A DNA stretch of 64,000 bases from Morinoia aosen (lineage: Eukaryota > Arthropoda > Malacostraca > Amphipoda > Talitridae). The position numbers were made by a program, and so were the translations under genes. Positions 1 to 12,087 of this stretch are shown piece after piece (position 1 is the first letter of the stretch; each line of letters starts with the position of its first letter). The notes under the pieces were generated by a model. The model saw nothing but the letters and a program-made list of their open reading frames with translations, was not told the origin of the DNA and made no database searches. Location: NCBI GenBank assembly GCA_030386875.1, contig CM059562.1:75388095-75452094 (forward strand), written 5' to 3'.

Positions 1-211
1 AGGTATATTATTTTCCTAACACCAGCGAAACTATTTTTCAAATAAACTTAACTTCACGACTAATACAAGCTTCTGTTGAAATAAAAGAATCACAATTATT
101 GAACTTCATCTCTATTTCAGGCTTATAGAGCATGCAGCCGAAGACCAATTGTATTTTATTCCATGAAAAGAGTGGACAGCTTACACAAAGTGTGTGGCGT
201 ACTGAGTATAC

Positions 212-527
212 AATCAGCACAACGTACACAGTAGGAAAAATGAATGCAACCTACACGAATAACGTAACGTATGAAAGGTACACAGCATACACAAAGCCCA
301 CACCGAATAAAGAGTACACAGCCTACAAAAAGCACACACCAAATATAAAGAACACAGCTTACACAAAGCACACACCGAATAAATAGTACAGTCAACACAA
401 ATCACACACAGCGAATAAAGAGTACACAACCTACACAAAGCAAGCACTGAATAAAAAGTACACAGTCCACACAAAACAAGCACTGAATAAAAAGTACACA
501 GTCCACACAAAGAGTATACATCCTAAG
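212..527. repeat. Degenerate ~36-bp tandem repeat
   Basis: Diverged head-to-tail copies, each containing a core like acacagcctacacaaagc followed by cacaccgaataaa. Spacing runs from about 34 to 38 bp because of small indels. About seven copies are clear from 274 to 527, with weaker ones upstream. Open frames on both strands through this interval are by-products of the repeat. The divergence between units suggests an old, non-homogenising array. Confidence 0.8.
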
Positions 528-2617
528 TAGAGTTCCCTATTAATGAGAAGTGCACTAGTACCTGCTTTAATTCCAGCTCTTACTTTCAATAGTTGGAAGT
601 GGCATGCGCCGTGACGACACAGAGAGCCGTTTGCAGAGCTCGCATTGCCATTGAAAGGCCATATTTCATGGAACCTGTGTCATTGCGGGACAGTCCATCA
701 CTGCCTAAATTGCATCTTCCTATCATCGCATGCAAAACTTAAGACAGAAAATTCGTCCCTACAAAAACCTCATTACCCAGTTAAACTGCAAGTTTGCTTA
801 CAAACGTCTCCAATTGATTGGAGATCAACTGGGCAATCTCTCAGTTAAATGGCAATAAAACGGTGGATCGTAGAGCATTACGGTACTCGGGCCCTATTCC
901 AGATTCTATTACCATGCTCCGCTGGGCTGTTTGGCTGAGAAATTAATATAAAGAGGGACTTGTCGAGAATAATGGGGTGCATGGCTACACCTCGTTCATC
1001 AAACATTGGTACCATTTTGCTAACTGTGCGACTTCTAGTGTTACCCTGCTTTGAGTGATCGCAACACCAAGCCCGACCGAAAGATACAATGCTGGTGAGC
1101 ATTCATTTCCCCAGAAATTACAGACGGGTGTGTGGTAGTCGCAATAATTCAGGGCGCCCGAGAGGACTGAAGGAGGACGCGTTTACACAGCTAATGGGAG
1201 CCGCCACCGCAATTTGGGTGTTTTGCGTGCGCGGTAGTTTTGAGGCTTGCAGTGCGGATGTTGCCATCGATCCATCAAAGAGGAGAGAGGGTGACCGCTT
1301 TGCTGTATCATTTGGCCTTCCTGAAGCAGTCACGCTCTCAGACCTCGCCAATTGTGATGCCTGAACACATCTTTGGTACTCCACTGGGCCTACTTTGAGC
1401 AGGAAACTCACATTGCTGCGCCGTCATTTGCTTGCACGATCGTGATGCATTTCTTCAATTATTAACATGAGACTCTCCTAGTGCGTCTGAGATGTTCAAT
1501 AACTCCTGAGCTTCCGCGCTCCAATGTTTGTTTCAACGCCCGTTGTAATTTTTGCGGGTTGCCTGGGTCAAAAGATCTCTTACTCCCGTGAGCTTGTGAA
1601 TGAGTCCATGCTCTTATTTGACGAACGCGCTGTGAGCTCTGCTGTGTGTACCGGCAAGAGCTACAGAGACTCACAAGTGCCTGTTTCTCTAGGAAAGGCA
1701 CAGTGCGATGCCTCTCATGCAGTGACCTAGAAATGAAAAATTTGTTTATGTCTTGAAACGGCCATATTAATGAGCAAGATCTCGACAAAAACAGCGTAAT
1801 TATCTTCCGCAATCCTTGGGTGCTACAATAATGAAGATCTTAGTCTTGTGACACAAATTAGACGGTCCAAAAGTAGCACACCGGGACAAAATCGAGACGT
1901 TTCTGAGCAAACAACTGAGATTAATTTTGTTAAGTATCATTATGTGACAAGTTAAGAGATTAAAAGAAGTGCTTATAAACTGTTAGCGTCAATGTAAGTC
2001 TCGTAAAGGCTTCATTAACGCGCTACACTGGCGTTTATTGCCACTATAAAGGCGAGCTCGCAAATAGCTCACGCTTAATTTCTTCGCCACAAATTTTTCA
2101 ATAGCACAGAACGCAGCAACTTGGACGTGAAGGCCGCAGCCGGAGGTGACAAATCTCTTTTGATTTGCAGCGCATCAAATAATCCACGGTATCGACGCGC
2201 TCTGTTTTTTTACCATAAACTCGATACAGGTGGCGAAAACTAGCCTTGCCGCTGTTTTTTCTGTAGATGGAAACGAGGAGATGAGGTAATTTTCTCTTTC
2301 TAGTCGTCTGTCAAAAATATTCTCAACACAGAATAAATGTTTAATTCATGCTCTTTTACGACATTTCAAAACATCTCAACCCTCGCGACGAGTAACTGAA
2401 GCTGAATTTTCTCCAGACCCGCAATGAATCACCAAAGAGCTGCAGGGATGAAAAGCCCCTTTTTAATGGATGTTATATATCACCGAAACGAAGGCACAAC
2501 TTATCAACATTTGAAAACTCAGCGCGAGGGAATGAAAGCGTGCATTATAATATCGTGAAGTCTGTGATGTAAGCAATGTGTCCTGGAGTAGTGTCGTATC
2601 AAAGAACATTCCGTAAT
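528..2617. other. No supported feature
   Basis: Mixed-composition sequence. The stretch 1089-1411 is somewhat richer in CpG and is open on both strands for about 90 codons, but neither frame resembles a family I know and no splice context supports it. I see no repeat, RNA gene or transposon signature in the rest. Confidence 0.5.
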
Positions 2618-2822
2618 AAATAAGAGAACCGTGTTAAAATACGTGTATACTTTTTGAAATACGAAGATAATCACTTATCACTTTACTGAAATGAACACAA
2701 TTCTTAAAACCAGGTGTTCATCGTGTTCATTGTGCTCATTTCAACTGTGATCATTCCAGTCAAATGATAAGTGATTATCTTCTAATTTTAACACGTACAA
2801 AACTAGAGCAAATAAGAGAACC
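2618..2822. mobile_element. Foldback (MITE-like) element flanked by 13-bp direct repeats
   Basis: An imperfect inverted repeat begins with gtgttaaaat at 2631 and ends with attttaacac at 2794. Inside it, gaagataatcacttatca (left, about 2663) is matched by tgataagtgattatcttc (right, about 2765), followed by further complementarity (ctgaaatga against the complement of tcattccag). The left arm has an extra ~20 bp after its first ten bases. The 13-mer aaataagagaacc occurs at 2618-2630 and again at 2810-2822, bracketing the structure. No transposase lies inside, so the element would be non-autonomous. A 13-bp duplication is long for a DNA-transposon target site; the two copies could also be a pre-existing repeat. 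Confidence 0.55.
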
Positions 2823-3120
2823 ATAACTTCTGAGAAAAGCCTGAGCTAATGAAGGGCCCACATTCCTGCGCAGTCCGCGCTGGTGCACTCCTCCGTAAGC
2901 TGCTCACCGCAACCAACACAGCGAGGCCCCACTGTATCTCTGTCTACTTAAGACACCCTAAATGATCACCTCCTAGGACCGAATAAATTATGCCTTCTGT
3001 GCACTGGGGAGCATATCTGAGTAAATAATTGGCGTCATCATGTTCACGCTCTTGTGTTAATGGCCGACCTGTCTGGCTTAGGCAACGAATTTCTCAGCAG
3101 AGGGAGACTTGCAGGTCGGT

Positions 3121-3282
3121 GGAGGACGTGGTGGTTGTGCAGGACGTGGTGGTGCAGGACGTGGTGGTGCAGGACGTGGTGGTGGTGTAGGATGTGGTGG
3201 TCCAGGACGTGGTGGTGCAGGACGTGGTGGTGCAGGACGTGGTGGTGCAGGACGTGGTGGTGCAGGACGTGGTGGGGCAGCA
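3121..3282. repeat. 15-bp G-rich minisatellite
   Basis: About ten contiguous copies of ggacgtggtggtgca with a few variants (gtggttgtg, gatgtggtggtcc). The 15-bp period keeps frame, so all plus frames and one minus frame stay open: one plus frame reads as a Trp/Cys/Arg repeat and the minus frame as a His-rich repeat. These look like by-products. The plus strand has many GG tracts spaced by 1-5 bases, compatible with weak two-tetrad G-quadruplexes. Confidence 0.9.
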
Positions 3283-5727
3283 GCTTAAAAGTCTTCAAAT
3301 TGCAAAATTAGTCGAGAAAGTTAGCCACTGCATAGTTTTGAAACGTGCTCATTTTTGCGTTACTGGAAGATGCCACGGCACCGTGATGCCTTTTTTACAG
3401 GTGTATAGAGATTCAAGTGTGGAAGAGGGGAATTAAAGCCTCGACAGAGAGAGAGAGAAGAAACTGGAAAGCTTAGGGAAGAAAGATAAACAGAAAGAGA
3501 AAAAAAAGTCATAGAGAAAATTTCATACACTGCATTTGCTTGATCAACATGGGGATAATTAAGACTAACTGAAAAATTAAATCATTTTCTTCAAAGCAAA
3601 CGTATGAGTTAATAAGGGCATTTTTGTGAATGAGAGCGCAACATAGTATGACTAAATAACCGATGTGAGACCCAAGAAACAATCTATCAACACAAGCATA
3701 GGTACAGCACAATATGGAAATTAGAAACATAACATTAACTCACCATATTATAATTTAAACACCAGCCCCGCTCGATGATGGAAGAGCTGCTATCCGCAAA
3801 AAAATATACGTACTGAATTCTGAAATTTCCACAGACAATTGAGCTCTCCACGCCGCATTTTCCTTGCGTAAGCTCGTGAATGACCCTTTCTGTATTAGTG
3901 ACTTGGTATTCTACTTTTGAAATATGATTGTGCACACTTGTAAAATAAGGCAATTAACTTCCCACAATCGTCACTTTAGGAAGATTTTGCTGTTTTCGAT
4001 GATTACCTCGTCCTTCTATCACGATATCCTAAATCACGAATTCCGAACGATGGCGTAGTCTTCACCCTCGTCATCAACGCAGGCAAGGCGAATGTCCTCT
4101 TCAAATTTTTACCGAGTGACGCATACGCACGAGATTTCTCGCGCCGTTTTCTTGCCTACTCACCTGGGGAATAAATTTGTATAGTTATTGCTTTTTCCTT
4201 TTTAATTTATTCGCCGGTAAATCAGTAAATTGATATTAGTTTAGCTCTGTTGCAGATGAATAAAAATGCATTAATTTTGCTGAAATGCCTGTTTAATTTG
4301 GAACATAAATTCCATTTTAATTTATGACAGCAATCAATTGTAATTTTATTTTTTAATCCCTGTTTGCCTCTTATAAAATGAACTTAATTACAAATGAAAT
4401 GAAGGTCTCATTCCCTCACCAATGCAAATAAAACGAGTAATTGAAACTGAACTGAAAGCTTGAATTGAGTCTCTGACACATGAAACGACTCAAAATGGCG
4501 TCGCCACCCTCACTGGTTGGGTTACAATGAAACAATATTATTGAAATATGACTGCACAAAACAACCTTTTTGTTCTATTCTCTCAATGAACGAAAACGTT
4601 CAATGTTTTTACTAATTATGTATTTCCCGTTTGGCCAAATTTTGGGTTACATGGCAACAATTAGTATAACACAGCGGTGAACGACACTTCCATGCTTCAC
4701 TACACAAGACTTCCTCTGTTGTTAAGCCCCACCTTATATTCCGAACCATCCCCTTGTTCTATATCATGACCGACGCTCATTCCCGCGCTTTGATCAACCC
4801 TCTGAACCTTCAACATTCTCTCGCGTGAATGTTTATATTTTACAACCATATCTATTACCCACATCTCTCAGTGTTGAATACCCCCTTAATTTAGAATTGA
4901 ATTATATCACTAATATTTCGAATTCCAATTATGTCCACGGAGTTTGGTAAAGGAAGCCTCTCCCTTCAGCTACCCTCAACGTACCCCTCCCTACCCCATG
5001 AGGTAACTTTCATCCTCAATTCCCTCCGCACAGCATAATATTACATCGTTCTTCCCACGCTTTTTGCAATAGCTTCCCTACAAAGCTGTGAAAGTCCCAT
5101 CCATATCATTCCATGTTATTATTACATACGAGTACAATTTATGCTCAACTCGGTAGTAACCCCAATCCACAAATAAAGATCATGAACTAAGCAACTATTC
5201 AGCACCCGAAATAATTTTCATGAGTGTGAATAAGAGATATTTTTCTGATAAAGTTCAGCTTTAAATGTCACTATAATGGCCCTGCCAGCTACGCATGCAC
5301 AGCTAATGCTGATAACAACTTTCTGCGTCTGTCTAGCACTTTAAGGCGACTTGTCATTACAACATTCATGCTTTTTTCATGTGTGTTATTCTTTATTTTA
5401 AGCGTGCGTGAAATTGCCAGGAGGCCGGCTTGTGGACACATTGCTGTGCCTAAATTAACACCCATAGGTGCGTGTGTTCTTAACGACTTTTTCTTGTGCT
5501 CGTAAAAAAATGCATTCATATATGTTACCCAGACGGAATTTTTCAATTGACTCTTCGTAGAATTTTTACGCGAACTCACGATGGTAGCATACAACGTATT
5601 AAATTGAGTATCAGAATTTTGTGTACATTACTCAGCTAAATATATTCAATCAAAACATTTGGCACATCTGCTAAAAAATCTAGAAAATCAACATGTACCC
5701 ATTAGCGTCGGTTTTTCCCACGCTTTC
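3283..5727. other. No supported feature
   Basis: AT-rich sequence with a short purine run of GA dinucleotides near 3445-3465. Stretches from 4200 to 4650 are rich in A/T homopolymers. No open frame here resembles a known family and no repeat family was recognised. Confidence 0.5.
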
Positions 5728-5826
5728 GGGAGACGTCGACGTGTCAGAGCACGGGAGACGTCGACGTGTCAGAGCACGGGAGACGTAGACGTGTCAGAGC
5801 ACGGGAGACGTAGACGTGTCAGAGCA
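5728..5826. repeat. 25-bp tandem repeat, four copies
   Basis: Four near-identical units starting gggagacgtcgacgtgtc and ending agagcac. The first two contain the overlapping palindromes gacgtc and gtcgac; in the last two a C-to-A change converts gtcgac to gtagac. The short, clean array suggests a recent local amplification. Confidence 0.9.
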
Positions 5827-7148
5827 ATATACAGTATATCACCAGTGCTCGGGGTGCACTACTAGACGTCGTACTTTCTGTGCAGTTTACCTTGCGAAAA
5901 AACAGACTGAGTATAATTCTAATAATTTAACAAAAGATCGGATCAGAATCTAAATGTATATGAAACAGAAGCTATGAGGTATCAGAAAGTCTTAAGCACA
6001 ATCACATCATTTTGTCGTTCCTAGGATCACTCTAGGTGGGGCAATAATTGACCGCTAAAAAATGCGTGTGTGATTTTTTTCACTCATGCACGACTTAAAT
6101 AGTATTTATTGAATGGCGAAAGAATTGAGATCATGAATAACTAAATGCTGATCATTAATGATCAGTCTTCTTTGTGCTAATCGAAAGCTTGAAAACTCGT
6201 TGCTTCTCCAGGGAAAGTGAAAGCTAAGGATGGCCTCAAGTTAGACGTGATCTGCATTGTCGACTGTTTGAAATATTACTCTGATTGTCAAAAGTTCTCA
6301 CACTTCTTAAGTTCAGTGATATCAACAATAATTGGTTGAATCCTTCAAACATGAAGAAAATTTCGTGTGGTGGTACTCGAGTGCCCTGCCCCACCTTGAT
6401 TAAATTAAATAGTATACATAACACGTTCTTGTGCTTAATGAAGCGTCTCACGTGAAGTGTCTGTATGAATGTAACCCCGAATATGTTAAGAGAGAGTACC
6501 GAGCCCATGCAAGTGAAAGGGACATCACGGCAACAAAATAAGAGGTAGTGTATCTATTCTTCATCAATGATTGGGAATTTGCACACACTTATACGACACA
6601 GCAGTGCTTAACGGATGGCAGCATGCCCTGCAGAACAACGAGATGTTATACATATGACTCATTCCTACGTAGTCTATTTCATTTATAGAATTAAATTTTA
6701 AATTTCAAATTGAGCCTTTTCGCAAGCGGTAACATTTCAGGTATGTGATTTCTTTTTTGGCATGATTTGTATTTTGCTCTAAGCCAAAGTTTGCATAGAT
6801 GACTTTTTATGCCCCGTAACTCACCTAGGTCGTGCCATGTTCTGAAATGGAACACAACTTAGCCGCTACCTTGTCATGCGAGGCAAGCGATTAACGCTCC
6901 TCCTACGAACAGTCGCTGAGCACATACGGTTCAACTTCATTTCGTCGAATTTTAGAAAATGCTTCAATCAAAAACGAGATTTTCGAAAACTTTGAGTTTA
7001 TCTTATTAGCAAAATGCGAATGGAAATTATCGAAATATATGTCCTCATTATTCTTTAGAACGTCTGTCTTTCTGGCAAGCCCCGTTCTTTTTGGTTATGT
7101 TGATGAGGGAAAAATATTCGGAAAAAAGTAATTTCAGAAGATTTTTAA
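5827..7148. other. No supported gene; one 18-bp palindrome
   Basis: AT-rich sequence without recognisable coding content. At 6148-6165 there is a perfect 18-bp palindrome, ctgatcattaatgatcag. Nothing else in the interval could be assigned. Confidence 0.5.
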
Positions 7149-7442
7149 AAATTGAAGTAAGTTGTATAGATATGCTCAAAAAAAATGAAGTAAGTTGTAT
7201 AGATATGCTCCAAAAAATTGAAGTAAGTTGTATAGATATGCTCAAAAAAATTGAAGTAAGTGTTTAGATATACTAAAAAAAATTGAAGTAAGTTGTACAG
7301 ATATGCTCAAATAAATTGGAGTAAGTTGTATAGATATGCTTAAAAAAATTGAAGTAAGTTGTATAGATATGCTCAAAAAAATTGAAGTAAGTTGTATAGA
7401 TATGCTTAAAAAAATTGAAGTAAGTTGTATAGATATGCTCAA
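7149..7442. repeat. 33-bp tandem repeat, about nine copies
   Basis: Units start ttgaagtaagttgtatag and continue atatgctc plus an A-run of 5-8 bases. The A-run is the main site of length change; one unit near 7261 is degenerate. Because 33 is divisible by three, the minus strand reads an 11-residue repeat (SISIQLTSIFL) in several frames; I regard this as a by-product of the array. Confidence 0.93.
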
Positions 7443-8616
7443 TCATGAGAACATGCATGCAGCCAGGTATTGTTCCATCATTTGAAGCTCAACGACAACT
7501 TATATTTCGAATGCTTGCCTGTGATCGTAACGATGTTGCATCATTGCCGTCTCGTAATTTATCATTTCCTTCTCCTTATTACGTCTGTAAATGAATCTTA
7601 AGTTTGATCATTTGAAACTATTTAAAAAATAATATTGGGCCTCTGAAGTTTGGCATTGTTCCTTTAAACTAAAACTTTAATTTAAAGTTCAGTTGAATTT
7701 TTCCGGCCACGACAAGCTTGCAAGCTTCAACAGTTATAGCACTCAAAAGTTATTGGCCTCTAGAATATTTGACTCTTGCACACCCGTGCCGACAGGGTAA
7801 AAACATTTCGTCAAAGAGAAAATTGAACTTTGATCACCACAACGAGTTAGTCAATCAATCAAACCATGTTTGAACAATTCACGTTGATAAGCGTTCCGGA
7901 AACCTGCAATGCCTAGTGAATCAACAACACCCCTGATATTATCAGAAATTTTCGTTAACATTGCAGGATGCAGTGCTTAGGCACACAACTGCAGGGCTGC
8001 ATAGTTCATTCTCGATCCAAATTACACGAGTGTCATTTCAGTAGAACGTTGTTCTGAAATGGTTCGTAAGATGTCAGCCTAGCGTCAACTTTGTGTCCTG
8101 CATCGGAAGATATACATTCATCATTTAGGAAGACACGTCCCCCAATGCGCGTTTATGGTTCGAAAAAGCATCAGTATCATCAAGGGAGCGTCGCCGCTGC
8201 GGCAGGCCGTTAACATGTCTCTTTACTCGCTGCTTTCATTCGACCAGAAAAGCGCCGCCATAATTTTCGCAAAAGAAAACACGGGCACGCGCGCACAGAT
8301 AACCTTGCCTTTAGACCCACAAATTAGACTTCTCGTGTGAAGAAGCTTCATTTTAATTCAGCGTAACAAAACCAATAGTGATCATTCAAAGAAAGCAAAC
8401 ACACGGCCTGCGTGAAGGGAACTCCACTGTTCAAAAACGCGCATCAAAGACAAACTCTAGGCGATGCCTTAGCAAGTCCACCTTAATTCTGAGCTACAAA
8501 ACCCATATCGATCTCGCTAAGAAAGCACGGGTCGCGCATCGACACTCGTTAGGAGAAGAGGATGATGCGCTCAGACACCAGGGGTTCATTTTGCGCAGGT
8601 TCAGCCCTCGCATCAT
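7443..8616. other. No supported feature
   Basis: Unassigned sequence. Short open frames on the plus strand at 8155-8340 and 8378-8644 start at ATG/ATT-type codons but show no family resemblance, and they overlap the SINE-like head that follows. Confidence 0.45.
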
Positions 8617-8690
8617 TAGTGGGCTCAGTGGCTCAATTATTTGATGGCGCACGAACCCGAAACTCTGCTCGGCTCCCGTGCCGCTAATCT
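8617..8690 (+). mobile_element. Possible tRNA-derived SINE head (relic)
   Basis: The stretch 8629-8652 reads tggctcaattatttgatggc then gcacga. This lines up well with a tRNA D-arm/anticodon region (TGGCTCAGTTGGTTAGA-GCGCACGA), so it contains a recognisable RNA polymerase III A-box. A degraded B-box-like sequence, tgctcggctcc, lies at 8666-8676, about 7 bases closer than in a true tRNA. A functional tRNA is excluded because no cloverleaf closes. No poly-A tail or target-site duplication was identified, so the SINE call is an inference from the A-box match. Confidence 0.3.
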
Positions 8691-9159
8691 GCGCTAACAG
8701 TCACGGCTCTGCCGGCTCTACCTTTGTCCGGGAGAAGACGGTTTCGTCTCTACCATCGCACAAAACCTGTGATATTTACAGTAATTACGTGAATCCTTAT
8801 GTGTCCGAACTAAAAAGGGGACATTTTATTTCATTAGAGTTGACACGCAAAATACTGTGTGGTAATTTGGATTTAGAAGCACCTCAATTGGTAAATAGAG
8901 CATTCATGTTGGTAGAGAAGGTTGGTAAATAGAGCATCATGTGTGATAAAATAGCCATATCAGTGGGAGGATGACTGGACGGAGAACATGATAATCGCGA
9001 CAATGACTACCGTATATGCAAAAAACTCCAAGATCGTTGCTAAAAATGTATACCTTTTGAAATCGCTATAACCTTTCTCACAGACAGGATAGGGTTTTTC
9101 CCTACTGGTGTTATTAGAAAGAAGAAGAGTCAATTTTTAATTTTCATTTTATTTTGCAG

Positions 9160-9446
9160 GACTTACGATTCAAAATGTCTTCCACGAGCTCCGAGACATT
9201 TCAATATTTTATTCTGTGCGTTCAGAAACTTTTCTTCTAGATCTTCCTCCATTTAATGTTTCTCGCAATAAATTGGGATTGCCACTTTTGAAAGTTCCTC
9301 TGAATCGTTATTTTGTTAGGTCTGAATTCGTTTTCCAAGAAGAATTGCCTCTGAGTGGAGACGATATATCCAATTTTCGTCATTTTTTCGATGATGAACT
9401 TGCGTTGCTGAAGAGTCAGTTGTGTCAGGCTTGCTGGTTACAATAA
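9160..9446 (+). pseudogene. LINE (Jockey/CR1-type) reverse-transcriptase C-terminal relic
   Basis: A frame open from about 9160 to the TAA at 9446 encodes about 95 residues with no early ATG. Its middle reads FNVSRNKLGLPLLKVPLN, then RYFVRSEFVFQ, and it ends with an ISNFRHFFDDELALLKS segment. This follows the layout of the extreme C-terminus of many arthropod non-LTR retrotransposon reverse transcriptases: an FNVP-S-RN-R--PLL-VP--RTNY segment, then a short helix region ending in DFF----FK. The catalytic domain is absent, so this is a 5'-truncated or decayed copy, typical of LINEs. About 150 bp of AT-rich sequence follows before a tatata run, which may be the 3' tail. A pyrimidine-rich stretch ending ttttgcag precedes the frame, so a host exon is the alternative. 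The match is from memory of the family pattern. Confidence 0.45.
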
Positions 9447-9615
9447 TCTTCTCTCCTGCACCCTTGATGTTTATGCATATTTGGAGGGTATACCAGATAC
9501 GTAAGAAAACATTGAATTCTGTTCTTTCTTACGTTTTATGTTATAATCTTCTATTAGGTATATTTAAAAAGTTATTGGAATTTTGAAAGGTAGACATTTT
9601 TAGAAGCCACCCTGT

Positions 9616-9660
9616 GTGTATAAATATATATATACACGTATATATATACTTCATTGGAGT
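9616..9660. repeat. AT-rich microsatellite/palindrome
   Basis: A tract of ta dinucleotides broken by acacgt and largely self-complementary. It lies just beyond the putative LINE 3' region and could belong to its tail. Confidence 0.6.
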
Positions 9661-10062
9661 TCTGTGAAGCCATCAAAAAATTTTTGTGAAAGTAATACTC
9701 ATTTTTATTTATTTATAAATATATGCACCCTCCAAAAGAAAGGCGACATGTTTCCAGCTATTTTTCGAAGGGTCATTCATATATTTCGGTGCTATTAAGA
9801 AAACAAGGCTTTTCTTAATAATCCCGCATATTCCCGCATATTAGCGCATATTTAAATTTATGCGCTACACGTATATTAGCAACACAACATTCTTTATATT
9901 TGAGAGCACACAGTAGCACTTGGATGTATAAAGAATTATTTCGAGCAAACGCATTATTATTCTTGAATTCAGAGGCCAATCGAACTAAGCTCGGAACACG
10001 AACACAACTCGGCTTCTGGACCGCACGTCATCACACTTCTGCTAATGCGCAAACCGTCGCCT

Positions 10063-10373
10063 CTTCTGCACGAAGTGATGTTCTGCATGAAGTGATGTTC
10101 TGCTCGGAGTGATGGTCAGCACGGAGTAGTTGTTCAGCACGGAGTAATGTTCAGCACGAAGTAATGTTCAGCACGGAGTAGTGTTCTGCCCGAAGTAATG
10201 TTCAGCACAAAGTATTGGTCAGCACGAAATGGTGTTCAGCACGGAACAATGTTCTACCCGAATTAATGTTCAGCATGAATTAGTGTTTAGCACAGAGTAG
10301 TGTTCATCACAGAGTAATTTTCAGAATGAATAAGTGTTCAGCACAGACTAGTATTCAGCACGAAGGTGTTAGT
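10063..10373. repeat. 17-bp tandem repeat, about 18 copies
   Basis: Contiguous units of gttcagcacggagtaat with frequent substitutions (gttctgcccgaagtaat, gtttagcacagagtagt). The period is almost indel-free while substitutions are common, which suggests old amplification. One unit near 10127 carries an extra T. Confidence 0.9.
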
Positions 10374-11208
10374 TGAATACAGCACTCAATAATCCGTCCG
10401 TGGTCGAGCAATTCTATATTGTCCGAATCAAATCAGTAGCTGTCACTCACAGCCACAATTATTTACTTCTCTAGCCTGGCTTTGTGACGAAAGTAACTAA
10501 CTTTCTAACTTCACAAAGTAATAATTGAAGAATAAAGCCGCCAGCTCAGTGTTCACGCTAGGGCAGCTGCCCCCTACTTACGGTTGAAGTTTTAAATATA
10601 CCCAACGCTGCTCTTTCTTCGCTGCCCTCATAATTTGTGCGCACGCTATGCGGATCACAATTTTTAAAAATGCCAATGGTCGATTGAAATTCTGCTGTAT
10701 TTAACCTTTCATGAAATTCATGTACTTGAATGAATGTGATAGCGTCGTCTGTCAAATGGCTGCACTTCGTAGAGTTTAATACCAGTTTTCATTCTTGGTG
10801 ATTATATTGAGAAAAATGTGACCGCATAAATGTTCGTAAAATGCATGTTATCGTCTTGTATAATGAATACCAATACCCAAAAACCGTTCTTTTTAATGCC
10901 TGAAAAATTTGTAAAATACGATCTGCAATATTATCGTAGAATAATCAAATAGAATGAATACATGTAGTTTTAATGAGAGTTGGGAACATCTGTAATGATT
11001 TTTACGCGATGAAATCTGATTTTTCAATAAATGAGCTGTAATTATGAGCTGAATCACAGTTTGCTCAGCGATAAAACCTAGTGAACCAGCATACTGCAGC
11101 AAGTGTGTAATTTCAGAACATTTTCTCCATCTCCATGGGATTTATACTCATACTCGTACATCGTAGATTATAATTAACTCGACAGTGCTCAGGAGCAGCC
11201 AGTGCATG
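10374..11208. other. No supported feature
   Basis: Unassigned sequence between two arrays. No open frame of note and no repeat recognised. Confidence 0.45.
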
Positions 11209-11908
11209 GCAATAACTCAGCACTGCCCGGTAACTGGTAATAGCAGTAATTTGACACCACGGGCAGTAACTGGCCGCGGCAGCAACTTGCTGGTGCAGAG
11301 AAACTAGTATGCATTGGAAGTAACTCGACACTTCCCAGTAACTGGGAGTGGCAGTAACTCGACACCTCCTTGTAACTGACAGCAGTAGTAACTCGACACC
11401 TCCCTGTAACTGGCAGTGACAGTAACTCGACACCTCCCAGTAACTGGCAGTGACAGTTACTCGACACCTCCCAGTAACTGGCAGCGGCAGTAACTCGACA
11501 CCTCCCAGTAACTGGCAGTGACAGTTACTCGACACTTCCCAGTAACTGGCAGTAGCAGTAACTCGACACTTCCCAGTAACTGGCAGTGGCAGTAACTCGA
11601 CACCTCCCAGTAACTGGCAGTGGCAGTAACTCGACACCTCCCAGTAACTGGCAGTAGCAGTAACTCGACACCTCCCAGTAACTGGCAGCGGCAGTAACTC
11701 GACACCTCCCAGTAACTGGCAGTAGCAGTAACTCGACACCTCCCAGTAACTGGCAGCGGCAGTAACTCGACACCTCCCAGTAACTGGCAGTAGCAGTAAC
11801 TCGACACCTCCCAGTAACTGGCAGCGGCAGTAACTCGACACCTCCCAGTAACTGGCAGTAGCAGTAACTCGACACCTCCCAGTACCTGACAGCGACAGTA
11901 ACTTGCTA
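11209..11908. repeat. 34-bp minisatellite with a 68-bp dimeric higher-order pattern
   Basis: About 17 regular units from 11329, each starting cagtaactcgacacctcc and continuing cagtaactgg, plus degenerate copies from 11209. From about 11640 to 11890 units alternate strictly between a cagtagcag and a cagcggcag variant, so the local homogenised unit is a 68-bp dimer. Since 34 is not a multiple of three and the unit has no minus-strand stop, all three minus frames are open across the array. They merge into a spurious 394-codon frame reaching into the next array. Confidence 0.95.
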
Positions 11909-12087
11909 CTACGAAGTACCGGAGCCGAAGGAGAAATGTTTGTGAGGGGCAGTAGGCCGCTCCTCACACCTGCTCCTCCTGAAGATTTGTGGCCCTGCGA
12001 CTGCTGAGCGGCCTCAGAATTTATGGCCTCCCTCCTGAGCGGCGGCGGCGGCGAGCGCTGCTCCAGGTGACGGTGGGGCTTCTGCCG

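Noticed and set aside
1118..1411. Gene on the minus strand (97 codons)
   Set aside because: An overlapping plus frame of similar length exists; no family similarity or splice signals.
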